Below are positions 11,359 through 20,160 of a stretch of DNA of 64,000 nt, in pieces. The notes under the pieces were generated by a model. The model saw only the letters and a list, made by a program, of their open reading frames with translations. It was not told the origin of the DNA and ran no database searches. The DNA is from Nocardia xishanensis NBRC 101358 (GTDB lineage Bacteria; Actinomycetota; Actinomycetes; Mycobacteriales; Mycobacteriaceae): the NCBI RefSeq assembly GCF_001613365.1, contig NZ_BDCF01000001.1, forward strand, positions 124,001 through 188,000. The letters run 5' to 3'. How positions within the stretch are numbered: position 1 is the stretch's first letter; every line of letters starts with the position of its first letter. A program made the translations under genes and the position numbers.

Positions 11359-11531
11359 GGACCGCGCTCCCCCGAAACTGATCGGTAGGAAGTACCTGCG
11401 TCCGCGCGTCGGCTTCGGCGGTGCGCGAACCGACGACGGATCGCGTCCGACAGGCGGCGACTGCCTCCAACAGCGCCCACTAGGCTTCTGGTGTCCGGTG
11501 GTTGCCGGGTGTCGAGCGAGACGGGAGTGCG

Positions 11532-12404
11532 GTGGCTGACGAGTCGACTGCGGGGCAGGCGGTCCGGAGATCGGCGGGCGGGCGGCTGGTGCTCGCGGCG
11601 ACGCCGATGGGCGATATCGGTGACGCGTCCCAGCGCCTGCGCGACGCACTCGGGTCCGCCGACGTGGTCGCCGCCGAGGACACCCGCCGCACCCGCGCGC
11701 TGGCCAAGGCGCTCGGCGTCGAGATCACCGGCCGGGTGGTGAGCTTCTACGACCACGTCGAAACCGCGCGCGTTCCAGCGCTGCTCGCCGAGATCGAGGC
11801 GGGGCGCACGGTGCTGCTGGTCACCGACGCGGGCATGCCATCGGTGAGCGACCCCGGCTATCGGATGGTCGCGGCCTGCGTCGAACACGACCTGTCCGTC
11901 ACCTGCCTGCCCGGCCCGTCGGCCGTCACCACCGCGCTCGCCCTGTCCGCGCTGCCCGTCGAGCGCTTCTGTTTCGACGGCTTCCCGCCGCGAAAGCCGG
12001 GACCGCGCAAGGAATGGCTGCGCACGTTACGCGAGGAACCCCGCGCCTGCGTCTTCTTCGAGGCGCCGCACCGGCTCGCCGAATGCCTCACCGACGCCGT
12101 CGAGGTGCTCGGACCCGACCGCCGCGCCGCGGTCTGCCGTGAACTCACCAAGACATACGAGCAGGTCGTGCGCGGCACACTGGCCGAACTCGCCGAATGG
12201 GCCGCCGACAGCGCCCGCGGCGAGATCACCGTCGTCCTGGAAGGCGCCCAGCCCAAAGCCACCGACCCCGCGGACCTCGTCGGCGAAGTCGAAGCCCTCA
12301 CCGCCCAGGGCCTGCGCCTCAAGGACGCCTGCACCCACATCGCCACCGCCAACAACGTCTCCCGCCGCGCCCTCTACGACGCCGTCCTCGCCGCCCGCGA
12401 CTAG
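11532..12404 (+). CDS. rsmI: 16S rRNA (cytidine(1402)-2'-O)-methyltransferase
   Basis: A 290-aa SAM-dependent enzyme that 2'-O-methylates C1402 of 16S rRNA in the ribosomal P site. The tetrapyrrole-methylase-like fold is shown by LVLAATPMGDIGD at the start, AAEDTRRTRAL, the SAM-binding VTDAGMPSVSDPG and LPGPSAVTTAL, then DGFPPRKPG. GTG 11532 was chosen because GGGAG lies just before it and the conserved first strand follows closely. It is divergent from pmt, as in M. tuberculosis. Confidence 0.94.
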   Translation: MADESTAGQAVRRSAGGRLVLAATPMGDIGDASQRLRDALGSADVVAAEDTRRTRALAKALGVEITGRVVSFYDHVETARVPALLAEIEAGRTVLLVTDAGMPSVSDPGYRMVAACVEHDLSVTCLPGPSAVTTALALSALPVERFCFDGFPPRKPGPRKEWLRTLREEPRACVFFEAPHRLAECLTDAVEVLGPDRRAAVCRELTKTYEQVVRGTLAELAEWAADSARGEITVVLEGAQPKATDPADLVGEVEALTAQGLRLKDACTHIATANNVSRRALYDAVLAARD

Positions 12405-12419
12405 CCCGCAGATTATTCA

Positions 12420-12453
12420 CACCCCTCGCAGCCACTTCACCCCCTGCGAGGCG
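12420..12453. repeat. Dispersed palindromic repeat, copy 1
   Basis: A 34-base core starting CACCCCTCGCAG and ending CTGCGAGGCG. Three other copies with identical length are at 12543, 33859 and 34628. All are intergenic. It lies 16 bases past the rsmI stop. Confidence 0.6.
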
Positions 12454-12542
12454 CACCCACCCTCTCCGAGGACCTCTTGCCGTCAGCGCACCGGACCCAC
12501 TGGCGTCCTGAAACCGCCCGTGAGTAGCTCGCAGAGGCTTCG

Positions 12543-12576
12543 CACTCCTCGCAGCCCCTGCACGCCCCGCGAGGCG
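12543..12576. repeat. Dispersed palindromic repeat, copy 2
   Basis: The 34-base core starts CACTCCTCGCAG and ends CCGCGAGGCG. Further half-copies (CTCGCAGAGG at about 12528, CTCTGCGAGG at about 12592) flank it. The gap 12405-12694 therefore consists mostly of this repeat and holds no gene. Confidence 0.6.
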
Positions 12577-12694
12577 TACGCACCCTCTGCGAGGCCGCCT
12601 CGCGATGCCGTAACACCTGGCTGCCACCACAGGATTCGTGCGTCCCACAGAGGCGTCGGCTGTGTGGGGAGTGCGGAACGTCTGTGTGACGCGC

Positions 12695-13819
12695 CTAGCG
12701 CGCGAGGACGGCGAGCATGCCCGCGACCGCGCGCGGCCAGGTGAACTGTTCGGCGCGGGTGCGGGCGGCGCGGCGGCGGGCGACGGCGGGGAGGGCGAGT
12801 ACGTCGGTGACCGCCTCGGCGAAGGCGGCGGGGTGGTCGTCGGCGACGGCGCCGCAGTCGGCGGTGACGATGTCGGCCAGCGCCGAGGATCGGCTGGCGA
12901 CCACGGGTGTGCCCGCGGCCAGCGCTTCCAGCGCCGCGAGGCCGAAGGTCTCGTGCGGACCCGGCGCCAGCGAGACATCCGCGGTGGCAAGGAGTTTGGC
13001 GACCATCGCGCGGTCGGTGATGAAACCGGTGAAATGCACCGCAGGCTGACCGCTCGACAGCGGCGGCAGCGCACGGGCGCGCCGCTCGAGCGCGTCGCGG
13101 CGCGGACCGTCGCCCGCCACGACGAGACGCGCCTCGGTGCCTGTCTTGCGCAGCTGCGCGACCGCCTCGATGCTGCGGTCGACGCGCTTCTCCACCGACA
13201 GCCGCCCGCAGTGCACCAACAGCGGATGCCCGGCCGCCAGATCGGCGCGCAGCCTGCGGTCGCGCCTGCGCGGGCTGAACAAATCCAGATCCACCCCGAG
13301 TGGGACGAGCTCGACATTCGGCGCGCCGATGCGCAGGAACTCGGCGCGCGCGAATTCCGTTGTGCAGACCACGATGTCGTACTCGGCCGCGGTGCGGCGG
13401 TTGGCGATGTCGGCGCAGCGGCTGGCCAGCCTGCCCGGCATGATCTGACCGAGCAGCCGGTCGAGCCGTTCGTGCGAGATCATCACGCTCGCCACGTCAC
13501 GCTGGCGCGCCCACCGGCCGAAGCCGCGCAGTGTGAGCCGGTCCGACACCTCGAGCACGTCGGGCCGCAGGCCGGTCAGCACGTCTGCGACCCGGCGCGG
13601 ATCCGCGGCGCGATAGCCGCCAGTCCAGGGAATTGCCAAGGCGGGCAAGGTGATCCGCAGCGCCCCACCGGGCAGCACCTCTTCGGTGCGACGCGGTCCC
13701 GGCACGATCAGCACCACCTCGTGCCCCGCCGCCACATACCCCGCGCCCAGATGGTGCAGGGCGGTGCGCAGGCCACCCGACCGCGGACCGTAGAAGTTCG
13801 CCAGCTGCACGATGCGCAC
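12695..13819 (-). CDS. GT4 family glycosyltransferase
   Basis: A 374-aa cytoplasmic glycosyltransferase with two Rossmann domains (GT-B). An N-terminal glycine-rich acceptor loop (FYGPRSGGLRTALHHL) and the C-terminal donor-site pattern ending in the E(x7)E motif (HETFGLAALEALAAGTPVV) are clear. A basic pair typical of nucleotide-sugar phosphate binding lies in CGRLSVEKRVDRS. GDP-mannose is a likely donor by similarity to mycobacterial mannosyltransferases, but this is inference. GTG 13819 was preferred to the upstream TTG because homology begins with VRIVQLANF. It is convergent with rsmI. Confidence 0.82.
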   Translation of the reverse strand: MRIVQLANFYGPRSGGLRTALHHLGAGYVAAGHEVVLIVPGPRRTEEVLPGGALRITLPALAIPWTGGYRAADPRRVADVLTGLRPDVLEVSDRLTLRGFGRWARQRDVASVMISHERLDRLLGQIMPGRLASRCADIANRRTAAEYDIVVCTTEFARAEFLRIGAPNVELVPLGVDLDLFSPRRRDRRLRADLAAGHPLLVHCGRLSVEKRVDRSIEAVAQLRKTGTEARLVVAGDGPRRDALERRARALPPLSSGQPAVHFTGFITDRAMVAKLLATADVSLAPGPHETFGLAALEALAAGTPVVASRSSALADIVTADCGAVADDHPAAFAEAVTDVLALPAVARRRAARTRAEQFTWPRAVAGMLAVLAR

Positions 13820-13894
13820 CCGCCGATCGTCGCAGCGCAACCGGATATAGCGCTCAACGCGCGGTGAACAGCAGTGAAAGAACCGGGGAAACGG

Positions 13895-15763
13895 TCAGTG
13901 CTTCGCCACGCCGCGCGCGGCCCTGGGTAGGTCCAGGTCCAGCGGAATCCGGCCGAGCGCCAGATGCGATTCCACCTGGTCCGATGGCATCGGCCTTGCG
14001 ATCAGAAAACCCTGTGCCCGGTAGCAACCGAGGCCTACCAGCGTGCGAGCCGCCACCGCGGTCTCCACACCCTCGCCGACAACGCCGAGCCCGAACGAAC
14101 CGGCCAGGCCGATGATGGATTTCACGATGGCCAGGTCGTCGGTGCTCGCGCCGAGCCGCTGCACGAAACCGCGGTCTATCTTCACCGCGTCGACCGGCAA
14201 CGCCTTCAGGTGCGAGAGCGAGCTGTAGCCCGTGCCGAAATCATCGATGGCGATCTGCACGCCCATCCGCTTCAGCCCGCGCAACGTCACCTGGGTGCGG
14301 GCCAGATCCTGGACGACTACGTGTTCGGTGATCTCCAGGCAGACCGAACTTCCGTCGATGCCGAACAGCCGCAGGATGTCCTCGATCCGCTCCACGAAAT
14401 CCAGGCTCACCAGTTGCACCGGCGACACGTTGATGCGCATCACCACGTTTGCCGCCAAACCCCTGCGACGCCATTCGGCGAACTGCGCGCACGCCGAGCG
14501 GATGACCCACCGGCCGAGCTCGCCCGCCAGATTCGTCGCCTCGGCGACGGTGACGAACGCGCCGGGCGGCAGCAGTCCCCTGGTCGGATGCATCCAGCGC
14601 ACCAGCGCCTCCAGCGCGACGATCCGTCCGGTGCGCAGATCCACCTCGGGCTGATAGTGCAGCAGCAGCGAGCCGTCGGAGACCGCGCCGCGCAGATTCA
14701 GCTCGACGTCGTCCTGCAGCTCGAACTGGGCGCGCATGGCGTCGGTGAACACCGCCACGCCGTTGCCGCCGCCCGATTTGGCCGAAAGCAGCGCGTGATC
14801 GGCGCGGCGCAGCACGTCGGCCACGGTGGTCTCGCCCGGGATGCCAACCGCCACACCGACGCTCGCGCCGCGGCTCACCGATTCGCCGCCGACCGTGACG
14901 CGACGGCCGATGAGCTGCTGGATCCTGGTCGCCTCCAGCTCGGCGGTGACCGCGTCCATGGGTTTGGCGGGCACGATGACGAATTCGTCGCCGCCGAGGC
15001 GGGCGATCATGTCGTTGGCGTCCAGATTCTCGCGCAGACGCGAGGAGAGCGTGCGAATGAAGTTGTCGCCCGCGGTGTGTCCGAGAAAGTCGTTGAGCGC
15101 CTTCAACCGGTCCAGGTCGAGGAAGAACGCGGCGACCGGGCCCGGATTGCCGGGGCGTAATCGGTCCTCCATGTGCTCGAGCAGCGCGCGCCGGTTCGCC
15201 AGACCCGTCAGATCGTCGTGCAGCGCGATGTAGCGCAGCCGCTCCTCGGCCACCACGCGCGCCTGCACCTGGGCGAACAAGGCGGCGATCGCCTTGAGGA
15301 CGTTGAGCTCCCTTGTGCTCCAATCCCGATCGCCCTGTTTGATGAAGCCGAGCACGCCGGTGGATTCGCCGCGCGAGATGAGCGGCACGCAGGCCATCGC
15401 CACCTGCGGAATGCCCGAGGAGCGCCGGATCGTCTCCTGGTAGTCGGCGGACTTGACGTCGGGGCGAACGATGATCGGCTCGGTGGCGAACTCGAGCTCG
15501 CGGAACACCGAGTCGGCGTTCTCGAACTGGACCACCTTCAGCGGATCGGGATCGGGGATGTCGCCGCGGTGCGGCCACTCCGCGATGAGCACGGTGGCGC
15601 GCCGTTCGCGGTCGGTGTGGCGCAGGTAGCTGAAGTCGACGTCGAAATGCTCGACCAATTTGGACAGCACGCGTTCGCTCGCCGCCACCATGGTCGTGGC
15701 GTCGACGCCCATCAACTCGGCGGCGACTTGCGTCACCAGTGAGTCGAGCGTTCGCCGAGGCAC
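13895..15763 (-). CDS. GAF-GGDEF-EAL c-di-GMP cyclase/phosphodiesterase (Rv1354c-like)
   Basis: A 622-aa bifunctional enzyme of cyclic di-GMP turnover. A GAF domain occupies about residues 20-170. The GGDEF domain (about 180-345) has an intact ARLGGDEFVIV active site. The EAL domain (about 355-610) has EALVRW and the loop-6 motif DFGTGYSSL, so both activities are plausible. The product-inhibition RxxD site before GGDEF is replaced by DAND. Size and domain order match M. tuberculosis Rv1354c and the M. smegmatis dual enzyme. GTG 15763 was chosen because GGAG precedes it at 5 bases. It starts 16 bases after the moeY-like gene, so they are co-transcribed. Confidence 0.9.
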   Translation of the reverse strand: MPRRTLDSLVTQVAAELMGVDATTMVAASERVLSKLVEHFDVDFSYLRHTDRERRATVLIAEWPHRGDIPDPDPLKVVQFENADSVFRELEFATEPIIVRPDVKSADYQETIRRSSGIPQVAMACVPLISRGESTGVLGFIKQGDRDWSTRELNVLKAIAALFAQVQARVVAEERLRYIALHDDLTGLANRRALLEHMEDRLRPGNPGPVAAFFLDLDRLKALNDFLGHTAGDNFIRTLSSRLRENLDANDMIARLGGDEFVIVPAKPMDAVTAELEATRIQQLIGRRVTVGGESVSRGASVGVAVGIPGETTVADVLRRADHALLSAKSGGGNGVAVFTDAMRAQFELQDDVELNLRGAVSDGSLLLHYQPEVDLRTGRIVALEALVRWMHPTRGLLPPGAFVTVAEATNLAGELGRWVIRSACAQFAEWRRRGLAANVVMRINVSPVQLVSLDFVERIEDILRLFGIDGSSVCLEITEHVVVQDLARTQVTLRGLKRMGVQIAIDDFGTGYSSLSHLKALPVDAVKIDRGFVQRLGASTDDLAIVKSIIGLAGSFGLGVVGEGVETAVAARTLVGLGCYRAQGFLIARPMPSDQVESHLALGRIPLDLDLPRAARGVAKH

Positions 15764-15779
15764 CTTGTCTCCGATCGTG

Positions 15780-17927
15780 CTAGCTGCGGTCGCCCGCACC
15801 CGGCACTGGAAGCCGCCTGCTGCGGACCGTGGCTGCTGCCGCGTAGCTCAGGCGAAGCACCAATGCCATGATCTCATGTCCAGGCACTCCCAGCAGGTCC
15901 AGGAAACGGCCCTGAAGTGACGTTAGTGTATCCGCGAAATCCGGGGAAATCGCGATCAGCTCGTCGGGGTGCCGCGCGTAAAGGAACACCGGCGACACCG
16001 GTTGCACGGCAAGACCGCGTCGTCCGGCCTCCAGCCAGACGCGCTGCAAAGCCGCGCCCGCCACGGCGTAATCGGTCAGACTCGCGCCGTACGGCCCGGG
16101 TCGGCAGGGCAGCGTCACCGCGACGAGAGCCGAGCTCGACAACACCCGATCGCGGCTGTACTCGCCGAGCGCGGCGCCGCCGGACCACTCGTGCAATCTG
16201 GCCATCACATCGGCGCGTCCGCCGATCCGCAGTTTGGCCTGTTCGTCTGGAGCCAGCTCCATGCCGCGCACATCGATGCCGGTGCGCAGATCCTCACCCG
16301 GCCAGCGCAGTTCGCCGTACATCTCCTGGTGCAGGCGCGGGGTGAGGTGACGGATGCGGTCGGATTCGCCGATCAGCACGGCCGCTTCGGACAGCTCGGG
16401 GCGGCCGGTGATCGCGTGCACCGCGCCGCCCTCGGCAGCGGCGGCCGTGGCGAGGCCTGCCAGCACGGCGTCGCCGAGCGGCTCACCGGTGCCGAGTTTG
16501 CGATTGGTGTCGCGCATCAGCGCCGCCGGATAGTCGCGGGCCAGCAGCGGATCCGATCCCGTCCCGAATTCGAGCAGCACGGTGAGCGCGGTGGTGTCGT
16601 CCTCGATCAGGTGGTGATCACCGAGGATGCCGTGCGCCGCGGCGGCCGCGCGGGCATTGTGCAGTGCGGCGCCGATCGCGACCGCGCTGCCGCGATAGCC
16701 GATGTCGAGGGCCGACGACCGGTTGCTCGCGAGATCGATGCGCATCGCGTCGTGTTCCATGCGCAGCTGCCAGGGCTGGGTGTTGCCGCCCGATGGCGCG
16801 CGCTGCGCGCATTCGAGCACGTTCACCCAGGCGGGCCCGGGCGGCGCCGCGACGGTGTCGGGCTCTTCTTCCCAAATCAGTTCCTCGGGCTCTGGCTCGG
16901 CGAGTCCGTCGAGCCCGCGCTCCAGATCGATCCTGGTGCGCCCCGAGGAGAGCTTGTAGCCGAGGCCGATGCGGCGCACCGCCGTGGCGACGATGGCCGC
17001 GCCGAGCTGCACGTCGCCCGCGAGTTGCGGCCAGGTGGTGACGGTCTCGTCGATCTCGACCAGGCTCGCGGCCATCCGCGCCGACAGTTCCTTCGGATCG
17101 AGGATCCGCATCACGTGCGGCGCCTTCTCCTTGGTGGACAACCCGCGCAGATCGGCGGCGGTGGTCGGGCCGAGCAGGCCGTGGAACGGCGGGCGCTCTG
17201 GTTCCAGGTCGTAGCGCTCGACGTCGAAGAGACCGCGGTCGCTGGTATCCATCAGCAGCGGCAGCCGGTGCCTGCGCGCGCCCTGGCGGACAGCGAACTT
17301 CACGTCGAGCGAGTCGCATTCCTCGACGACGATCGACAACCCGTGCAGGAACTCGTCCACCGTGTGTTCGTCGACGCCCGCGGTGTACACCTCGACCGGC
17401 AGATACGGATCGAGCTCGGCGATCCGGCGTGCCGTCACGATCGATTTGTTGACGCCGATGTCGAAGACGTTGCCCGGGACCCGGTTCAGGTTCGACAGCT
17501 CGATGTCGTCGAAGTCGGCCAGCCGTAGTAGCCCGCAGGAACCCTCCATGGCGAGGGTGTGCGCGATGGCGTGACCGACGCTCTGCCCGACCACCCCGAC
17601 GGCCAGCCCCGCGAGTCGCCGCTGTTCGGCGCGAGTCACCTTGTTGCGGTTGCGATCCAGCCGGATCGCGCGATAGGTCCGTTCGCCGGGCAAGCCGGTC
17701 AGCGTGCGCCGCCACGGGTAGTAGACCCAGCGGTCCGTTTCCGGTCCGCCCAGGTCGTCGGGCGGGTTGTGCACTTTTCCGAGCTCGGCGCGCAATACGT
17801 CGCGCAGGTCGACGATCCGGATCATCGGTGACTTTCGCAGTTGTGCGAGGACGGACGCTTCGTCCGGCACCGTCTCGTCGAGGATCAGCGGCCGATAGTC
17901 CGCACCGGGACCAGGGTCACCGTTCAT
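15780..17927 (-). CDS. ThiF/E1-like and nitroreductase fusion protein (Rv1355c/MoeY-like)
   Basis: A 715-aa protein with an N-terminal ThiF/MoeB/HesA adenylation domain and a C-terminal nitroreductase-like domain. The ATP site is in VGVVGQSVGHAIAHTLAMEG, with DDIELSNLNR after it. The FMN-fold start is RAPSGGNTQPWQLRM at about residue 375. I recall the annotated M. tuberculosis MoeY as the same length. A role in molybdopterin synthesis was only ever predicted. The fusion also resembles peptide-modifying enzyme pairs. It overlaps the upstream acyltransferase-like gene by ATGA and precedes the c-di-GMP enzyme. Confidence 0.85.
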   Translation of the reverse strand: MNGDPGPGADYRPLILDETVPDEASVLAQLRKSPMIRIVDLRDVLRAELGKVHNPPDDLGGPETDRWVYYPWRRTLTGLPGERTYRAIRLDRNRNKVTRAEQRRLAGLAVGVVGQSVGHAIAHTLAMEGSCGLLRLADFDDIELSNLNRVPGNVFDIGVNKSIVTARRIAELDPYLPVEVYTAGVDEHTVDEFLHGLSIVVEECDSLDVKFAVRQGARRHRLPLLMDTSDRGLFDVERYDLEPERPPFHGLLGPTTAADLRGLSTKEKAPHVMRILDPKELSARMAASLVEIDETVTTWPQLAGDVQLGAAIVATAVRRIGLGYKLSSGRTRIDLERGLDGLAEPEPEELIWEEEPDTVAAPPGPAWVNVLECAQRAPSGGNTQPWQLRMEHDAMRIDLASNRSSALDIGYRGSAVAIGAALHNARAAAAAHGILGDHHLIEDDTTALTVLLEFGTGSDPLLARDYPAALMRDTNRKLGTGEPLGDAVLAGLATAAAAEGGAVHAITGRPELSEAAVLIGESDRIRHLTPRLHQEMYGELRWPGEDLRTGIDVRGMELAPDEQAKLRIGGRADVMARLHEWSGGAALGEYSRDRVLSSSALVAVTLPCRPGPYGASLTDYAVAGAALQRVWLEAGRRGLAVQPVSPVFLYARHPDELIAISPDFADTLTSLQGRFLDLLGVPGHEIMALVLRLSYAAAATVRSRRLPVPGAGDRS

Positions 17928-18694
17928 GCTTGCGCCAGCCCCCCTATCCGGGCATCGCCCACAGTGGTCAGTCGTCGCGCCCTGGTGAACCAGGCGCCGA
18001 GCGCCGCGCGTTCGAGCGCCAGCAGCGAGCCCTGCAGCTTGGTGGCGCCGGTCCGGCACGTGTGGGTGTCCCACCAGAGCGGGACGGTGCGGTAGCGATC
18101 GTCCGGATACGGCACGGCGGGCACGTCGTCCGCGATCCGGCCGCCGCTGGATTCGTACATGCGGGCGGAGTGCGCCGCGGCGGTGACGAAGCCGAAACGC
18201 GCGCCGAGCAGCCAGGCCGCGTGTACCACGCAACGGGAGATCGCCGCGCCGAGCTGAGCGCGGTGCGCGATGCCATCGCGCGTCACCCAGACCGCCTTGA
18301 CCTCGACGATGCCCTGGTGAATTCGCTCGGCGATCATCGCGCGAAGATCGGCCTCGCCGGGGCGCCCTTCCCAGGCGCCGAGCCCGTGCACTTCGTCCTC
18401 GAGCAGATACGGGCCCTGGGCTCGCAGACCGGCGACGACCTCACCCGAGGGATCGACGGCCGCGAAGAACAGCGACGTCGAGCGCCCGTCGGAGACTTTC
18501 TCGTATTCCAATGCCGGTTCGACTTCATAGTGCCGGTAAACCCGCAGCGCACCGCGCAGATAGCGTCCCCACAGATCTGGATGCGCGCCCGGCGGAGCCA
18601 CGTGGAAGACATAACCGGAATGCATGTCGCGAAACCGCAACACCTCGGCATCGCACGCTCCGACAGCGCCGACTGCGACTGTTTCGACAGTCAT
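17924..18694 (-). CDS. GNAT-fold acyltransferase-like protein, first gene of the c-di-GMP operon
   Basis: A 256-aa protein with the layout of N-acyl amino acid or autoinducer synthase-like GNAT proteins. It has an N-terminal strand LRFRDMHSGYVFHVAP, a central acidic-aromatic block, an LGAAISRCVVHAAWLLGA helix, and a late YPDDRYRTVPLWWD that resembles the PYP-x-RY end of such enzymes. Identification is by pattern only; substrate and product are unknown. The ATG at 18694 follows AGGA. It overlaps the ThiF/nitroreductase gene by four bases, so the products are made together. Its 5' leader contains a hairpin at 18747-18787. Confidence 0.6.
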   Translation of the reverse strand: MTVETVAVGAVGACDAEVLRFRDMHSGYVFHVAPPGAHPDLWGRYLRGALRVYRHYEVEPALEYEKVSDGRSTSLFFAAVDPSGEVVAGLRAQGPYLLEDEVHGLGAWEGRPGEADLRAMIAERIHQGIVEVKAVWVTRDGIAHRAQLGAAISRCVVHAAWLLGARFGFVTAAAHSARMYESSGGRIADDVPAVPYPDDRYRTVPLWWDTHTCRTGATKLQGSLLALERAALGAWFTRARRLTTVGDARIGGLAQA

Positions 18695-18746
18695 GGTGTT
18701 CCTACTCCGTTGCTACCGCGCCCGCGCGCGATCTTCGAGCCGGGTT

Positions 18747-18787
18747 GGCAGACTCTCCCGCCGCCGAGCGCTACGGGAGAGTTTGCC
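18747..18787 (-). other. Hairpin in the 5' leader of the c-di-GMP operon
   Basis: Arms GGCAGACTCTCCC (18747-18759) and GGGAGAGTTTGCC (18775-18787) pair over 13 bases with one G-U. It begins at the inferred transcription start and ends 52 bases before the ATG. It could be a stability element or a regulatory leader. No known riboswitch class is recognised. Confidence 0.45.
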
Positions 18788-18793
18788 TAGGGC

Positions 18794-18832
18794 AGTATCC
18801 GTCATCCGGCAGGAATTGACCAGGCGTCTGGT
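18794..18832 (-). promoter_or_regulatory. Predicted promoter and operator of the three-gene c-di-GMP operon
   Basis: On the minus strand TGGTCA (18817-18822) and GATACT (18794-18799) are separated by 17 bases, a plausible sigma-70 promoter. A 14-base palindrome ACCAGGCGTCTGGT (18819-18832) covers the -35. A repressor site is the simplest reading. A further imperfect inverted repeat lies at 18861-18896. Confidence 0.45.
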
Positions 18833-18947
18833 TAATATCCCGAAAACTGATCGTGGTCCGGGAAATACTTGCAGGTCAAAGGCTGCAAGGTATTCCTAAC
18901 TTAGAAGATAGAGACCAGTCGGTTCACGCGTAGTTAACATGTAGCTA

Positions 18948-19382
18948 TCAAACGAGGATGGAGATGAACAACTCGACCGCCTCGGGCCCGCGCCACACCT
19001 CGATCTCCTCCCGATAGGCGCGGGTGATTTCGGCGGACGCTGTCGCGTCGTCCACCTGGGCCCACACGTCCTCTACCGGATCGTGATAGTCACCGTTCGG
19101 CTCGAAACGAGCGTAGACGCCCTTCGGTACCCGTACGAGTAAATCGCCGACCGGCACATCGGCCGGATCGGGATACTCGAAGCACACCATCGCGTTGTAG
19201 TTTCCGGCCGGATCGGGCACGTAGACGGTGTACATGGGCTGGACCGCGGCGCCGCGATCGCGCAATCGATCCTTCAGGAACTCGATCAGATCGCTGTTAC
19301 TGACCTTGAAGCTCGGCCGCACCCTCGGCACCACCAGTCCGCCGTAGAGCGCCTCGTTGCGGACGACGATCGCATAGGTCAT
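18948..19382 (-). CDS. GyrI-like small-molecule-binding protein, second of pair
   Basis: A 144-aa protein resembling the stand-alone effector-binding (GyrI-like, SHV2) fold found at the end of MerR/AraC regulators such as BmrR. Typical marks are the KGVYARFEPNGDYHDPVEDVWAQ stretch (residue block about 92-115), an aromatic ELFI end, and no DNA-binding domain. Such proteins bind or hydrolyse hydrophobic small molecules. Start ATG 19382 overlaps the stop of its upstream paralog by four bases. No operon partner beyond the pair is visible. Confidence 0.7.
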   Translation of the reverse strand: MTYAIVVRNEALYGGLVVPRVRPSFKVSNSDLIEFLKDRLRDRGAAVQPMYTVYVPDPAGNYNAMVCFEYPDPADVPVGDLLVRVPKGVYARFEPNGDYHDPVEDVWAQVDDATASAEITRAYREEIEVWRGPEAVELFISILV

Positions 19383-19822
19383 CGGGGATCGACCGCCAGG
19401 TAGAGATCGATCTTGTACGCGTGCGGGTAACACTCGAAATCACCGGTGTAGGTCCGCTTGATCTGATTGTGTTCCTCGGCGTAAGCGATCTGTGTCCATA
19501 GATCGGTCATCACCTGCGGAAAATTACCGACCGAAGAGAACTTCGCGTAACTGCCGCGCGGCAGGCGGGCGACGAGATGGCCACGAGTCACCTCGGCGAA
19601 GGATCCGCACTGATATCCGACGATCTGGGTGTTGTACGTACCCAGTTCCCCGGTGTAATCGGTGTAGGCGCTGGCCAGCGGGCCACCGAGTTCCTGATGC
19701 AGCACGGCCGCCCACGCCGCCTCCAAGTCGTGGTCACGCAGTTTTCCGAGGGCACGCTTCGGGCTGCGCACCGGCAATCCGGCAACCCACGTCTCATCCC
19801 GCTCGACGATTTCAAACTGCAT
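19379..19822 (-). CDS. GyrI-like small-molecule-binding protein, first of pair
   Basis: A 147-aa effector-binding-domain protein starting MQFEIVERDETWVAGLPVRSP, with the repeated signature RLPRGSYAKFSSVGNFPQ at about residues 87-104 followed by a DLWTQI helix. That signature is paralogous to the matching block of the next gene. The pair is translationally coupled (ATGA), suggesting a heterodimer or a duplicated ligand-binding function. No helix-turn-helix is present. The ligand is unknown. Confidence 0.7.
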   Translation of the reverse strand: MQFEIVERDETWVAGLPVRSPKRALGKLRDHDLEAAWAAVLHQELGGPLASAYTDYTGELGTYNTQIVGYQCGSFAEVTRGHLVARLPRGSYAKFSSVGNFPQVMTDLWTQIAYAEEHNQIKRTYTGDFECYPHAYKIDLYLAVDPR

Positions 19823-20160
19823 GGAAAGACTCTTTCGAGGTGCATCCGGGGGTCCGCCCGCATCCGGTCGGCTAGAAACGCCATGCTATCAACATGATCC
19901 GGGTGCTAAGGATCACATGTCCTACCGGCGGCCGGGTCGGATGTGCGCGCTGAACTGGACGGATGTCCTGCAAGGCGGGGTTGAACCTAGCGCGATCCGA
20001 CACCGAGTTCCCTCGCGTCACCGCACCGGAACGCTTCCGTACCCCATGCGGCGACAAACAGACAGCGAATCAACAGCAACGCTCGAGCCACCCCGAGGGG
20101 CGCGCGGCAGTGCCGTGCCGCGCGCCGCGCCGCCGACCGACCTGACCGCGCCCGGTTTCC
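19823..20160. other. Intergenic region without a supported gene
   Basis: This 338-base gap separates the GyrI-like pair from the PAS-like gene. Its only open reading is a short minus-strand Arg/Pro-rich frame with no family resemblance. The GyrI pair promoter should be in 19823-19910. Nothing else is seen. Confidence 0.4.

Noticed and set aside
9769..11388. A 539-codon plus-strand frame opposite pmt
   Set aside because: Its low-complexity Arg/His/Gln composition is typical of antisense reading of a high-GC membrane gene.
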